DNA from: Enterobacteriaceae bacterium
GTDB taxonomy: Bacteria; Pseudomonadota; Gammaproteobacteria; Enterobacterales; Enterobacteriaceae
DNA length: 5,905 bases
NCBI GenBank assembly: GCA_022712475.1
Contig: JALAGK010000330.1
Coordinates: 1-5,905, forward strand
Direction of reading: 5' to 3'
Part shown: piece after piece, positions 1 to 5,905 of the stretch
Numbering within the stretch: the first letter of the stretch is position 1
Layout: every line of letters begins with the position of its first letter
The notes under the pieces: generated by a model
Told to the model about the DNA's origin: nothing
Seen by the model: only the letters and a program-made list of their open reading frames with translations
Databases searched by the model: none
Program-made: the position numbers and the translations under genes

Positions 1-1046
1 ACGTCACTCAGCGCCACCTGGCGCGCGCAATGGAAGACCAGAAGCGCAGCGCGCCGCTGACCTGGGTGGGCGCGCTCGGCTCTATTTTACTGGCGATGGC
101 AAGCCCGCAGGCAGGTATGGCCGCTCTCACCGGCACGCTGGCCGGCACACGTCAGGGCATGATCAGCTTTACCCAACAAAACGAGCAGGAAGCGGATCGC
201 ATCGGCATCCAGGTACTGCAACGCTCGGGCTTCGATCCGCAGGCTATGCCCGCGTTTCTTGATAAACTGTTGGATCAGGCGCGCTACTCCAGCCGCCCAC
301 CCGAAATCCTGCTTACGCACCCCTTACCGGAAAGCCGCCTTTCTGATGCCCGTAACCGCGCCAACCAGATGCGCCCGATGGTGGTGCAATCGTCTGAAGA
401 TTTTTATATGGCGAAGGTGCGCGTACTCGGCATGTATAACTCCGGTAAAAACCAACTGACCAATGACCTGCTTGATGAGCTCGCCAAAGGCAATGTACGC
501 CAGCAGCAGGCCGCACAGTATGGTCGCGCTCTGCTGGCGATGCAGAATAATAACAATGCCCAGGCGCGCCAGCTGCTTCAACCATTGCTGAGTGCACAGC
601 CAGATAATCCGTGGTATCTCGACCTGGCAACAGATATCAGTCTTGGTGAAAACAAGGCCAGTGAGGCCATTGCCCGCCTCAATAGCGCAAAAGATTTACG
701 TAATAATCCGGTGCTGCAAATCAACCTCGCCAACGCCTACCTGCAAAACAAACAACCCGGCCCGGCGGCAACGATCCTTAACCGCTATACCTTCACCCAT
801 CCTGATGATACCAACGGCTGGGATCTGCTGGCGCAGGCGCAGGCCGCGCTCAATAATCGCGATCAGGAACTGGCCGCGCGCGCTGAGCTACTGGCATTGC
901 AAGGGCAACTCGATCAGGCTATCACCACTCTCAGTAGCGCAAGCTCTCAGGTCAAAACCGGCAGCCTGCAACAACAGCGCTATGACGCCCGTATTGATCA
1001 GCTGCGCCGTCTGCAACAGCGCTATGCGCAATACCAGAAAGGATAA
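1..1046 (+). CDS. bepA: Beta-barrel assembly-enhancing protease BepA (YfgC), 3' part
   Basis: Partial gene, cut by the left edge; codons read from position 3. BepA is a periplasmic M48-family zinc metalloprotease with a C-terminal TPR domain. It degrades stalled outer-membrane proteins such as LptD and helps their assembly at the BAM complex. The 347 visible residues would be 141-487 of the E. coli protein, whose length is 487, so the 3' end is intact. The first two bases (AC) fit the last His codon of the HEXXH motif, which therefore lies just outside. The third zinc ligand is the Glu in [11 protein letters not shown] (183-185, E. coli E201). [10 protein letters not shown] holds the His at 318-320, which matches the regulatory H246. 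Alanine- and leucine-rich TPR helices fill roughly 510-1043. The signal peptide and promoter are not in the window. The nearest ATG, at 30, is internal (residue 150) and is not the start. Identification is from remembered family sequence and is very secure. Confidence 0.97.
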   Translation, partial: VTQRHLARAMEDQKRSAPLTWVGALGSILLAMASPQAGMAALTGTLAGTRQGMISFTQQNEQEADRIGIQVLQRSGFDPQAMPAFLDKLLDQARYSSRPPEILLTHPLPESRLSDARNRANQMRPMVVQSSEDFYMAKVRVLGMYNSGKNQLTNDLLDELAKGNVRQQQAAQYGRALLAMQNNNNAQARQLLQPLLSAQPDNPWYLDLATDISLGENKASEAIARLNSAKDLRNNPVLQINLANAYLQNKQPGPAATILNRYTFTHPDDTNGWDLLAQAQAALNNRDQELAARAELLALQGQLDQAITTLSSASSQVKTGSLQQQRYDARIDQLRRLQQRYAQYQKG

Positions 1047-1056
1047 AGGAGAAACG

Positions 1057-1416
1057 ATGTCCACACCGGTCACGATTTACCATAACCCACGCTGCTCCAA
1101 AAGCCGCGATACGCTCAGCCTACTTAAGTCTAACGGCATTGAGCCAAATGTGGTGCTGTATCTGGACACGCCGCCGGACGCGGCAACCCTCACCTCGCTG
1201 CTACACATGCTGGGCATGAGCAGCGCACGCGAACTCATGCGCACCAAAGACGATCTCTACCAACAACTTAACCTTGCCGATAGCACGCTCTCAGAGCAGG
1301 CTCTGATTCAGGCAATGGTCGACAACCCAAAGCTGATGGAGCGCCCGATAGTGGTTGCCAACGGCCAGGCGCGCATTGGCCGCCCGCCGGAGCAGGTGCT
1401 GGAGATAGTGCAGTAA
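1057..1416 (+). CDS. yfgD: ArsC-family (arsenate reductase-like) protein YfgD
   Basis: A 119-residue cytoplasmic protein of the ArsC/Spx thioredoxin-like superfamily, the same length as E. coli YfgD. The N-terminal motif YHNPRCSKSR places Cys13 at the ArsC catalytic position. Arg62 (LMRTK), Arg96 (RPIVV) and Arg109 (IGRPPE) align with the three oxyanion-binding arginines of plasmid R773 ArsC (R60, R94, R107). The Cys is followed by Ser-Lys, whereas R773 ArsC has Gly-Thr. The family reaction is glutaredoxin-dependent reduction of arsenate to arsenite, but no arsB or arsR lies nearby and the true substrate of YfgD is not known to me. The start is ATG 1057, with AGGAG at 1047-1051 and a five-base gap. 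A longer open frame upstream only overlaps bepA in another frame. Ten bases separate it from bepA, so the two are probably cotranscribed. Confidence 0.93.
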   Translation: MSTPVTIYHNPRCSKSRDTLSLLKSNGIEPNVVLYLDTPPDAATLTSLLHMLGMSSARELMRTKDDLYQQLNLADSTLSEQALIQAMVDNPKLMERPIVVANGQARIGRPPEQVLEIVQ

Positions 1417-1421
1417 GACTG

Positions 1422-1440
1422 ACGCCCGCACTGCGGGCGT
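1422..1440. terminator. Short GC-rich hairpin between convergent yfgD and hda
   Basis: ACGCCCGC (1422-1429) and GCGGGCGT (1433-1440) form a perfect eight-pair stem around a three-base loop (ACT). It fills almost the whole 23-base gap between two convergent genes, so it probably stops or slows transcription from both sides. Neither strand has a real T-run after the stem (TAAAGTG on +, CAGTCTTA on -), so it is a weak intrinsic terminator at best. The last base of the hda stop codon falls in the stem. Confidence 0.55.
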
Positions 1441-2141
1441 TAAAGTGAAAGAATGTCTTTGACGAAAGGAATGGTCAACTTGCGCTGGGCGGTAATGGAA
1501 GCGCGATCGAGCTGATCGAGCGTGGTAAACAGCGTGCGCATTTCACGGTCGAGGCGTTTGAGCAGAAAACGGCCCACGTCCTCTGGCAGTTCAAAACCAC
1601 GCAGCCTGGCACGTAGCTGCAAAGCCTGCAATTTGTCATCATCAGACAGCGGTTGTAGACGGTAAATCTGCCCCCAATCAAGACGTGATGCCAGGTCTGG
1701 CAGTTGCAGGTTAAGCTGACGCGGCGGCCTGTCGCCGGTGATTAAAAGCCGCGTCTGACCGGACTCCAGAATCCGGTTATAAAGGTTGAAGATGGCCATT
1801 TCCCATAGATCGTCACCGGCCACACATTCAATATTATCAATGCACACCAGCGAGAGTTGCTCCATCCCTTCCAGCACCTCCGGTACAAACCAGGTGCGCT
1901 TATCAAGCGGCACATAGCCCACAGCTTCACCGCGCTGCGACAATTCAGCGCACGCTGCATGGAGCAAATGACTGCGCCCGCCCCCTTCCCGCGACCAGAA
2001 ATAGAGATAACCGCTGTGTTCCTGGTGCAATACGTTGTGCAGTGCGGCAAGTAAAGAGGGATTACCACCCGGCCAGAAACTTGCGAACGTTTCATCATCG
2101 GGGAGATAAAGTGGCAGGGAGAGCTGTGCCGGTGTATTCAG
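1440..2141 (-). CDS. hda: DnaA regulatory inactivator Hda (CTG start)
   Basis: Hda is an AAA+ DnaA homologue without a DNA-binding domain. Bound to ADP and the DNA-loaded beta clamp, it stimulates ATP hydrolysis by DnaA (RIDA) and so prevents over-initiation. The start chosen is CTG at 2141-2139, giving 233 residues, the E. coli length. This N-terminus contains the clamp-binding motif QLSLPL at residues 6-11. The Walker A region is degenerate: [10 protein letters not shown] at 51-60 has Arg where DnaA has the catalytic Lys, as in E. coli Hda. Walker B is VCIDNIE (99-105). Arg153 in LASRLDWG is the box VII arginine finger. The sensor II region follows around [12 protein letters not shown]. In-frame TGA and TAA stops upstream are followed by no ATG, GTG or TTG before the CTG. 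The first conventional start inside is TTG at 2030 (codon 38), which would remove the clamp motif. A GAGG at 2151-2148 sits six bases ahead of the CTG. uraA lies 96 bases upstream on the same strand. Confidence 0.95.
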   Translation of the reverse strand: MNTPAQLSLPLYLPDDETFASFWPGGNPSLLAALHNVLHQEHSGYLYFWSREGGGRSHLLHAACAELSQRGEAVGYVPLDKRTWFVPEVLEGMEQLSLVCIDNIECVAGDDLWEMAIFNLYNRILESGQTRLLITGDRPPRQLNLQLPDLASRLDWGQIYRLQPLSDDDKLQALQLRARLRGFELPEDVGRFLLKRLDREMRTLFTTLDQLDRASITAQRKLTIPFVKDILSL

Positions 2142-2147
2142 AGGAGA

Positions 2148-2151
2148 CCTC
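2148..2151 (-). promoter_or_regulatory. Ribosome binding site of hda
   Basis: On the minus strand GAGG lies six bases before the CTG start, which supports initiation at CTG. It is followed at once by TCTCCTC, so GAGG and CCTC could fold into a four-pair hairpin with a three-base loop. The site also overlaps two bases of the larger dyad at 2150-2200. Both foldings would reduce ribosome access, which together with CTG suggests deliberately low Hda synthesis (inference). Confidence 0.6.
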
Positions 2152-2201
2152 AGCCTGAGCTTACAGAAAAACGCGATGAGTTTATCACAACTCAGGCTGA
2201 T
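2149..2201. repeat. Paired palindromes / long inverted repeat in the hda leader
   Basis: TCAGCCTGAG (2150-2159) and CTCAGGCTGA (2191-2200) are exact reverse complements, ten pairs separated by 31 bases. Each arm is also a palindrome or nearly so: CTCAG-C-CTGAG at 2149-2159, and CTCAG-G-CTGAT at 2191-2201. The two sites are therefore related both as inverted and as near-direct repeats, 42 bases apart, close to four helical turns. In hda RNA the arms could pair into a hairpin ending on the ribosome binding site. As DNA they could be a two-site operator. I do not recognise the motif. Confidence 0.6.
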
Positions 2202-2209
2202 GTGAGAAC

Positions 2210-2229
2210 CGGGCGGCAGATACCGCCCG
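2210..2229 (-). terminator. Hairpin downstream of uraA
   Basis: CGGGCGG (2210-2216) and CCGCCCG (2223-2229) form a perfect seven-pair GC stem with a six-base loop, starting eight bases past the uraA stop codon. In the uraA direction the following bases are GTTCTCACA, without a U-run, so it is a weak or partial terminator, or an mRNA 3' stabilising hairpin. Some uraA transcription may continue into hda. Confidence 0.5.
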
Positions 2230-2237
2230 TAAAAGCA

Positions 2238-3527
2238 TTACGATCGTGCTTCGTCGCTATCATCCGGATCGAGCACGGTCTCTTCCGGGCGCAGTACGCT
2301 GATGAGCTTGAAAATAAGGCTCAGCGCCACACCCACGATGGTTGCCAGCGCCATGCCTTTGAGTTCAGCGGCACCAATATGCACCTTCGCCCCGCTGACG
2401 CCGATAATCAGAATCACCGAAGTCAAAATCAGGTTCTGTGCTTTGCTGTAATCCACTTTTGATTCAATCAGCACGCGGATACCGGAAGCCCCGATCGCAC
2501 CGTACAGCAGCAGCGATACACCGCCCATCACCGGCACCGGGATTATCTGGATAGCCGCCGCAAGTTTGCCCACACAGGACAGCAAAATGGCGATAACTGC
2601 CGCGCCACCAATCACCCAGGTGCTGTACACGCGGGTAATGGCCATCACGCCAATGTTTTCACCATATGTGGTGTTCGGCGTGGAGCCGAAGAAGCCGGAG
2701 AACATGGTAGACAGGCCGTTGGCGAACATGGAACGGTGCAGGCCCGGGTCGCGAATCAAATCTTTTTTCACAATGTTAGCCGTCACCACCAGGTGACCCA
2801 CATGTTCCGCAATCACCACCAGCGCAGCAGGCAGAATGGTGAAAACCGCAAACCACTCAAAACGCGGCGTATAGAACGTCGGCAGCGCAAACCAGGCGGC
2901 ATCGCGAATCGGTGTTACGTCTACCACGCCCATCGCAAAGGAAAGCGCATAGCCCGCCAGCACACCAATGAGGATAGGAATGATAGCAAGAAAGCCACGG
3001 AACAGGACCGAGCCAAACACCGTGACCGCCAGTGTCACCAGTGAAATGGTAATGGTGGTGCCATCGGCAGACTGGCCGTCGGCAGGCAGCAGGCCAGCCA
3101 TATTGGCCGCCACGCCCGCCAGCTCCAGACCAATAACCGCCACAATCGCACCCATCGCCGCCGGTGGGAACATCACGTCCAGCCAGCCGGTACCCGCTTT
3201 TTTCACAATCAACGCTACCAGACAAAAGAGCGCGCCGCAGACGATAAAACCGCCCAGCGCCAGCTCGTAGCCCAACGGCAGAAGCAGCAGTACCGGTGAG
3301 ATAAACGCAAAACTGGAGCCAAGATAGGCTGGGATTTTGCCCTTACAGATGAAGAGATACAACAACGTGCCAATGCCGTTAAACAGCAAAACGGTGGCCG
3401 GGTTGATATGAAACAGAATGGGAACCAGCACAGTGGCCCCAAACATCGCAAACAGATGTTGCAAACTAAGGGGAATGGTCTGCAATAACGGCGGTCGTTC
3501 ACTCACCCCAATAGCGCGGCGCGTCAT
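2238..3527 (-). CDS. uraA: Uracil:proton symporter UraA
   Basis: UraA is an inner-membrane uracil/H+ symporter of the NCS2 (nucleobase-ascorbate transporter) family, with 14 membrane segments in two inverted repeats of seven. The 429-residue protein has the E. coli length and is strongly hydrophobic throughout. Key residues are at the E. coli positions: Phe73 in SSFAF, Glu241 and His245 in IAEHVGHLV (TM8), and Glu290 in NTTYGENIGV (TM10), the uracil and proton sites in the UraA crystal structure. The start is ATG 3527 (MTRRAIGVSERPP), with AGAGGA at 3540-3535 seven bases ahead. An open frame reaches a TTG at 3563, but that lies in the T-run of the upp terminator and is rejected. upp lies 69 bases upstream, so Upp traps the uracil that UraA brings in. 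Expression needs readthrough of the upp terminator or a promoter of its own; I see no convincing promoter in the gap. Confidence 0.98.
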   Translation of the reverse strand: MTRRAIGVSERPPLLQTIPLSLQHLFAMFGATVLVPILFHINPATVLLFNGIGTLLYLFICKGKIPAYLGSSFAFISPVLLLLPLGYELALGGFIVCGALFCLVALIVKKAGTGWLDVMFPPAAMGAIVAVIGLELAGVAANMAGLLPADGQSADGTTITISLVTLAVTVFGSVLFRGFLAIIPILIGVLAGYALSFAMGVVDVTPIRDAAWFALPTFYTPRFEWFAVFTILPAALVVIAEHVGHLVVTANIVKKDLIRDPGLHRSMFANGLSTMFSGFFGSTPNTTYGENIGVMAITRVYSTWVIGGAAVIAILLSCVGKLAAAIQIIPVPVMGGVSLLLYGAIGASGIRVLIESKVDYSKAQNLILTSVILIIGVSGAKVHIGAAELKGMALATIVGVALSLIFKLISVLRPEETVLDPDDSDEARS

Positions 3528-3561
3528 AAAATCTTCCTCTGTTGTTGTAGTCAGAAAAACC

Positions 3562-3589
3562 AAAAAAAAGCCGACTTTCGAAGTCGGCT
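3562..3589 (-). terminator. Intrinsic terminator between upp and uraA
   Basis: On the minus strand AGCCGACTT, loop CGA, then AAGTCGGCT form a nine-pair stem, immediately followed by a run of seven further T residues and then GGTTTTTC. The hairpin starts eight bases after the upp stop. It is the strongest terminator signal in the window. Because uraA lies downstream on the same strand, it probably sets a lower level of uraA than of upp. On the plus strand the hairpin is followed by GCTTTTATTAT, but no plus-strand gene lies there. Confidence 0.92.
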
Positions 3590-3596
3590 GCTTTTA

Positions 3597-4223
3597 TTAT
3601 TTTGTACCAAATATTTTGTCACCGGCATCGCCGAGGCCAGGAATAATGTATCCATGCTCGTTAAGGCCCTGGTCAATGGAGGCGGTGTACAGCTCCACGT
3701 CCGGGTGCGCTTTTTCCAGCGCCGCGATACCTTCTGGAGCCGCCACCAGCACCAGTACCTTAATGCTGCTGCAACCTGCCTGCTTAAGCAGATCGATAGT
3801 GGCAATCATTGAGCCGCCAGTTGCCAGCATCGGGTCTACCACCAGCGCCATGCGCTCGTCGATGTTAGACACCAGCTTCTGGAAATACGGCACCGGCTCC
3901 AGCGTTTCTTCATTACGGTAGATACCCACCACGCTGATACGTGCGCTCGGTACGTGCTCCAGTACGCCTTCCATCATGCCCAGACCCGCGCGCAGGATAG
4001 GCACTACGGTAATTTTCTTGCCTTTGATCTGATCGATTTCCACCGGGCCGTTCCAGCCTTCGATGGTGACCTTTTCGGTTTCCAGATCTGCGGTCGCTTC
4101 ATAGGTCAGCAGGCTGCCCACTTCAGAAGCCAGTTCACGAAAGCGCTTGGTGCTGATGTCATTCTCACGCATCAGGCCCAGTTTGTGTTTCACGAGCGGG
4201 TGTTTCACTTCCACTATTTTCAT
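3597..4223 (-). CDS. upp: Uracil phosphoribosyltransferase Upp
   Basis: Upp catalyses uracil + PRPP to UMP + diphosphate, the pyrimidine salvage step, in the cytoplasm. The 208 residues equal the E. coli length. The PRPP-binding loop of type I phosphoribosyltransferases is [17 protein letters not shown] (128-144). The conserved C-terminal segment [17 protein letters not shown] (191-207) forms the uracil-binding region. The start is ATG 4223 ([16 protein letters not shown]), with GAGGAG at 4237-4232 eight bases ahead. It is the first gene of the upp-uraA unit and is transcribed divergently from purM. Its promoter and start region carry the signature of UTP-dependent reiterative transcription (see the promoter entry). 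Nothing odd is seen in the coding sequence. Confidence 0.98.
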   Translation of the reverse strand: MKIVEVKHPLVKHKLGLMRENDISTKRFRELASEVGSLLTYEATADLETEKVTIEGWNGPVEIDQIKGKKITVVPILRAGLGMMEGVLEHVPSARISVVGIYRNEETLEPVPYFQKLVSNIDERMALVVDPMLATGGSMIATIDLLKQAGCSSIKVLVLVAAPEGIAALEKAHPDVELYTASIDQGLNEHGYIIPGLGDAGDKIFGTK

Positions 4224-4252
4224 GCGCTGTTCTCCTCGAATGCGGCAACCAC

Positions 4253-4273
4253 AAAAAAAATCGCGGGATTATA
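4253..4273 (-). promoter_or_regulatory. upp promoter with T8 initially transcribed tract
   Basis: On the minus strand a perfect -10 box TATAAT (4273-4268) is followed by CCCGC and then GATTTTTTTTG, with the likely +1 at G4262 or A4261 and eight T residues at 4260-4253. This is the same start-region arrangement as E. coli upp, where high UTP makes RNA polymerase slip on the T:A tract, add extra U residues and release the transcript. No good -35 is present: with a 17-base spacer it reads ATGGCG (4296-4291). The leader would be about 39 nucleotides. Confidence 0.88.
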
Positions 4274-4363
4274 CCGCTTTTTTCCCGCTGCGCCATACGT
4301 AAGGGATCAAGGTAGCCCGAATGAGTATAGAGTAATGATTTCTTTTGCCGCCTCACAAGAGCC

Positions 4364-4379
4364 TCGCAAACGTTTGCCT
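4364..4379. promoter_or_regulatory. PurR operator of purMN
   Basis: TCGCAAACGTTTGCCT matches the PurR consensus ACGCAAACGTTTGCGT, with the central palindrome GCAAACGTTTGC (4366-4377) perfect. PurR with hypoxanthine or guanine would bind here. The site covers the expected -35 region of the purM promoter, so binding should block polymerase. Its centre lies about 109 bases upstream of the upp start, so direct control of upp is less likely. Confidence 0.93.
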
Positions 4380-4383
4380 GGGC

Positions 4384-4392
4384 TGTTAGAAT
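4384..4392 (+). promoter_or_regulatory. purM promoter (extended -10)
   Basis: TGTTAGAAT contains TGn (4384-4386) directly before a -10 box TAGAAT (4387-4392, five of six matches). The -35 position, inside the PurR operator, is poor (TCGCAA with a 17-base spacer), which fits dependence on the extended -10. Transcription would begin near 4399, leaving a leader of about 35 bases before GTG 4434. Confidence 0.72.
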
Positions 4393-4433
4393 CTCCGCGT
4401 TTTCTATCTACCCAACCGCGTGGGGACTCAGCA

Positions 4434-5471
4434 GTGACCGAAAAAACCTCTCTCAGCTACAAAGACGCCGGTGTTGATATCGATGCAGGCAACGCTCTGG
4501 TAGACCGAATTAAAGGCGTGGTGAAGAAAACCCGCCGCCCGGAAGTCATGGGCGGACTGGGCGGCTTCGGCGCGCTATGCGCCCTGCCCCAGAAATACCG
4601 CGAGCCGGTGCTGGTTTCCGGCACTGACGGCGTGGGTACTAAGCTGCGTCTGGCAATGGACCTTAAGCGTCACGACACTATCGGTATCGACCTTGTTGCC
4701 ATGTGCGTCAACGACCTGGTCGTCCAGGGCGCGGAACCGCTGTTCTTCCTTGATTACTACGCAACCGGCAAGCTGGACGTGGACACGGCCGCCAGTGTGA
4801 TTAGCGGTATTGCCGAAGGTTGCCTGCAATCCGGCTGTGCGCTGGTCGGTGGCGAGACGGCCGAGATGCCGGGCATGTATCACGGCGAAGACTACGACGT
4901 GGCGGGTTTCTGCGTGGGCGTAGTTGAAAAAGCAGAGATTATTGACGGCAGCAAAGTGGCCGACGGCGACGTGCTTGTGGCGCTGGCCTCCAGTGGCCCG
5001 CACTCCAACGGCTATTCACTGGTGCGTAAGGTGATTGAAGTCAGCGGCTGTGACCCACTCACTACCGACCTTGGCGGCAAACCGCTCGCCGACCACCTGC
5101 TGGCCCCGACGCGCATTTACGTTAAATCCGTGCTGGCGCTGATTGAAGCACTGGAAGTGCACGCTATTGCGCACCTGACCGGTGGCGGCTTCTGGGAAAA
5201 CATCCCGCGTGTACTGCCAGACAACACCCAGGCCATTATTGATGAGTCTTCCTGGCAATGGCCGCAGGTCTTCAACTGGCTGTCGCAGGCGGGTAACATT
5301 AGCCGCCATGAGATGTACCGTACCTTTAACTGCGGCGTCGGCATGGTGATTGCGCTGCCCGCGAGTGTTGCAGACAAGGCCGTTGAACTGCTTAACAATC
5401 TGGGTGAAAAGGCGTGGAAAATCGGTATGATCAAAGCATCCGACAGTGAACAACGCGTGGTCATCGAGTAA
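4434..5471 (+). CDS. purM: Phosphoribosylformylglycinamidine cyclo-ligase (AIR synthetase) PurM
   Basis: PurM catalyses the ATP-dependent ring closure of FGAM to aminoimidazole ribonucleotide, step five of de novo purine synthesis, as a cytoplasmic dimer. The 345 residues equal the E. coli length. Family signatures are [10 protein letters not shown] (40-49), [13 protein letters not shown] (62-74), the ATP/FGAM-site segment, [11 protein letters not shown] (139-149), [11 protein letters not shown] (186-196) and [10 protein letters not shown] (247-256). The start is GTG 4434 ([13 protein letters not shown]), with GGGGA at 4422-4426 seven bases ahead. The frame stays open far upstream, with an in-frame ATG at 4335, but that lies before the promoter, and no ATG, TTG or other GTG lies between the expected transcript start and 4434. 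The stop overlaps the purN start by one base (TAATG), so the two are translationally coupled and share PurR control. Confidence 0.98.
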   Translation: MTEKTSLSYKDAGVDIDAGNALVDRIKGVVKKTRRPEVMGGLGGFGALCALPQKYREPVLVSGTDGVGTKLRLAMDLKRHDTIGIDLVAMCVNDLVVQGAEPLFFLDYYATGKLDVDTAASVISGIAEGCLQSGCALVGGETAEMPGMYHGEDYDVAGFCVGVVEKAEIIDGSKVADGDVLVALASSGPHSNGYSLVRKVIEVSGCDPLTTDLGGKPLADHLLAPTRIYVKSVLALIEALEVHAIAHLTGGGFWENIPRVLPDNTQAIIDESSWQWPQVFNWLSQAGNISRHEMYRTFNCGVGMVIALPASVADKAVELLNNLGEKAWKIGMIKASDSEQRVVIE

Positions 5472-5905
5472 TGAAACACATAGTGGTGCTTATCTCCGGC
5501 AACGGAAGCAATCTGCAGGCGATTATCGATGCCTGCCAACAGCAGCGTATCAACGGCACCATTAGTGCGGTTTTCAGTAACAAGACCAATGCTTACGGCC
5601 TCGAACGCGCCAAAGCGGCCAATATCCCTGCTCACGCGCTGTCGCCCGCCGAGTTTGACGGGCGCGAGGCCTTTGACCGCGAGCTTATGCGCCAGATTGA
5701 CGCATACTTACCGGATGTCGTGGTGCTTGCGGGCTATATGCGTATTTTAAGTCCGGCGTTTGTCGCACACTATACCGGGCGCTTAATCAACATCCATCCT
5801 TCGCTGCTGCCGAAATACCCAGGCCTTTACACTCACCAGCAAGTTCTGGAAAACGGTGATGAAGAGCACGGTACGTCAGTGCACTTTGTCACGGATGAAC
5901 TCGAC
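5471..5905 (+). CDS. purN: Glycinamide ribonucleotide (GAR) formyltransferase PurN, 5' part
   Basis: Partial gene, cut by the right edge after 145 complete codons of about 212. PurN transfers a formyl group from 10-formyltetrahydrofolate to GAR, step three of purine synthesis. The start is ATG 5471 ([16 protein letters not shown]), overlapping the purM stop. The N-terminus is one residue longer than E. coli PurN. The phosphate-binding loop is SGNGSN (9-14). Catalytic Asn107 and His109 in INIHPSLLPKYPG correspond to E. coli N106 and H108, and the last visible residue, Asp145, to D144. Where E. coli has His119 this protein has Tyr120 (PGLYTH; codon TAC at 5828-5830). There is no obvious ribosome binding site of its own apart from purines within the purM 3' end, in keeping with coupling to purM. 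The C-terminal third is not visible. Confidence 0.97.
   Translation, partial: MKHIVVLISGNGSNLQAIIDACQQQRINGTISAVFSNKTNAYGLERAKAANIPAHALSPAEFDGREAFDRELMRQIDAYLPDVVVLAGYMRILSPAFVAHYTGRLINIHPSLLPKYPGLYTHQQVLENGDEEHGTSVHFVTDELD

Noticed and set aside
51..60. Arg in the Hda Walker A segment as an inactivating mutation (residue numbers of the protein).
   Set aside because: As I recall it, the E. coli protein has the same Lys-to-Arg change; Hda binds ADP and is not the hydrolysing partner.
592..1056. A 5' extension of the yfgD frame back to an ATG at 592.
   Set aside because: It overlaps bepA in another frame; ATG 1057 has AGGAG five bases ahead and gives the family length of 119.
2183..2190. TTATCACA near hda as a DnaA box, attractive because Hda acts on DnaA.
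   Set aside because: It lacks one base of the nine-base consensus TTATNCACA, and no second box is near.
3528..3563. A 12-codon N-terminal extension of UraA from TTG 3563.
   Set aside because: The TTG is in the T-run of the upp terminator, and ATG 3527 has a good ribosome binding site and puts Glu241, His245 and Glu290 at the known positions.
3418..3921. A 167-codon plus-strand open frame opposite the uraA start and upp.
   Set aside because: It crosses the upp terminator and lies antisense to two confident genes; the composition is Ser/Ala-rich shadow translation and there is no ribosome binding site.
3954..4433. The purM frame stays open for 160 codons upstream of GTG 4434, across upp and the intergenic region, with ATGs at 3954 and 4335.
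   Set aside because: The upstream part is antisense to upp and includes the PurR operator and purM promoter; 4335 precedes the expected transcript start. The known PurM length of 345 fits GTG 4434 exactly.
4575..5003. A 142-codon minus-strand open frame opposite purM (and others at 5016-5453 and 5117-5635).
   Set aside because: They are shadow frames of a strongly conserved coding region, with His/Val/Gln-rich translations and no family resemblance.

Overview
This window comes from an enterobacterium (Enterobacteriaceae, close to the Escherichia/Citrobacter/Enterobacter/Cronobacter group; I cannot name the species). The proteins closely match the E. coli K-12 versions I remember, and lengths agree exactly where both ends are visible: UraA 429, Upp 208, PurM 345, YfgD 119 and Hda 233 residues. 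The gene order bepA-yfgD-hda-uraA-upp-purM-purN is the conserved E. coli order. This is a core chromosomal region. I see no mobile element, CRISPR array, RNA gene, toxin-antitoxin pair or defence island.

Layout. Positions 1-1046 (+) hold the 3' part of bepA, an outer-membrane quality-control metalloprotease; the window opens at the end of its HEXXH motif. Ten bases later comes yfgD (1057-1416, +), a small ArsC-family thioredoxin-fold protein. A short GC-rich hairpin (1422-1440) separates it from the convergent hda (1440-2141, -), the replication regulator that inactivates DnaA. hda must start at a CTG codon, because no ATG, GTG or TTG lies between the upstream in-frame stop and codon 38. The 96 bases between hda and uraA hold two dyads, one of which touches the hda ribosome binding site. 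uraA (2238-3527, -) and upp (3597-4223, -) form the uracil uptake and salvage pair, with a strong intrinsic terminator between them. A 210-base divergent regulatory region (4224-4433) carries the upp promoter, with the T-tract used for UTP-sensitive reiterative transcription, and the purM promoter with a PurR operator. purM (4434-5471, +) begins with GTG and overlaps purN by one base (TAATG). purN runs off the right edge at codon 145.

How the genes work together. UraA imports uracil and Upp converts it to UMP with PRPP. PurM and PurN carry out steps five and three of de novo purine synthesis, which also starts from PRPP. The shared intergenic region therefore senses both nucleotide pools: UTP through slippage at the upp start, and purine bases through PurR at purM. 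Hda links to the beta clamp and DnaA. BepA works in the periplasm on BAM and LptD assembly. YfgD has no role I can assign with confidence.

I did not find an undescribed system. The points most worth a second look are the CTG-started hda with its double palindromic leader, the exact T-tract at the upp start, and a Tyr where E. coli PurN has His119. No stretch over about 210 bases lacks a gene.
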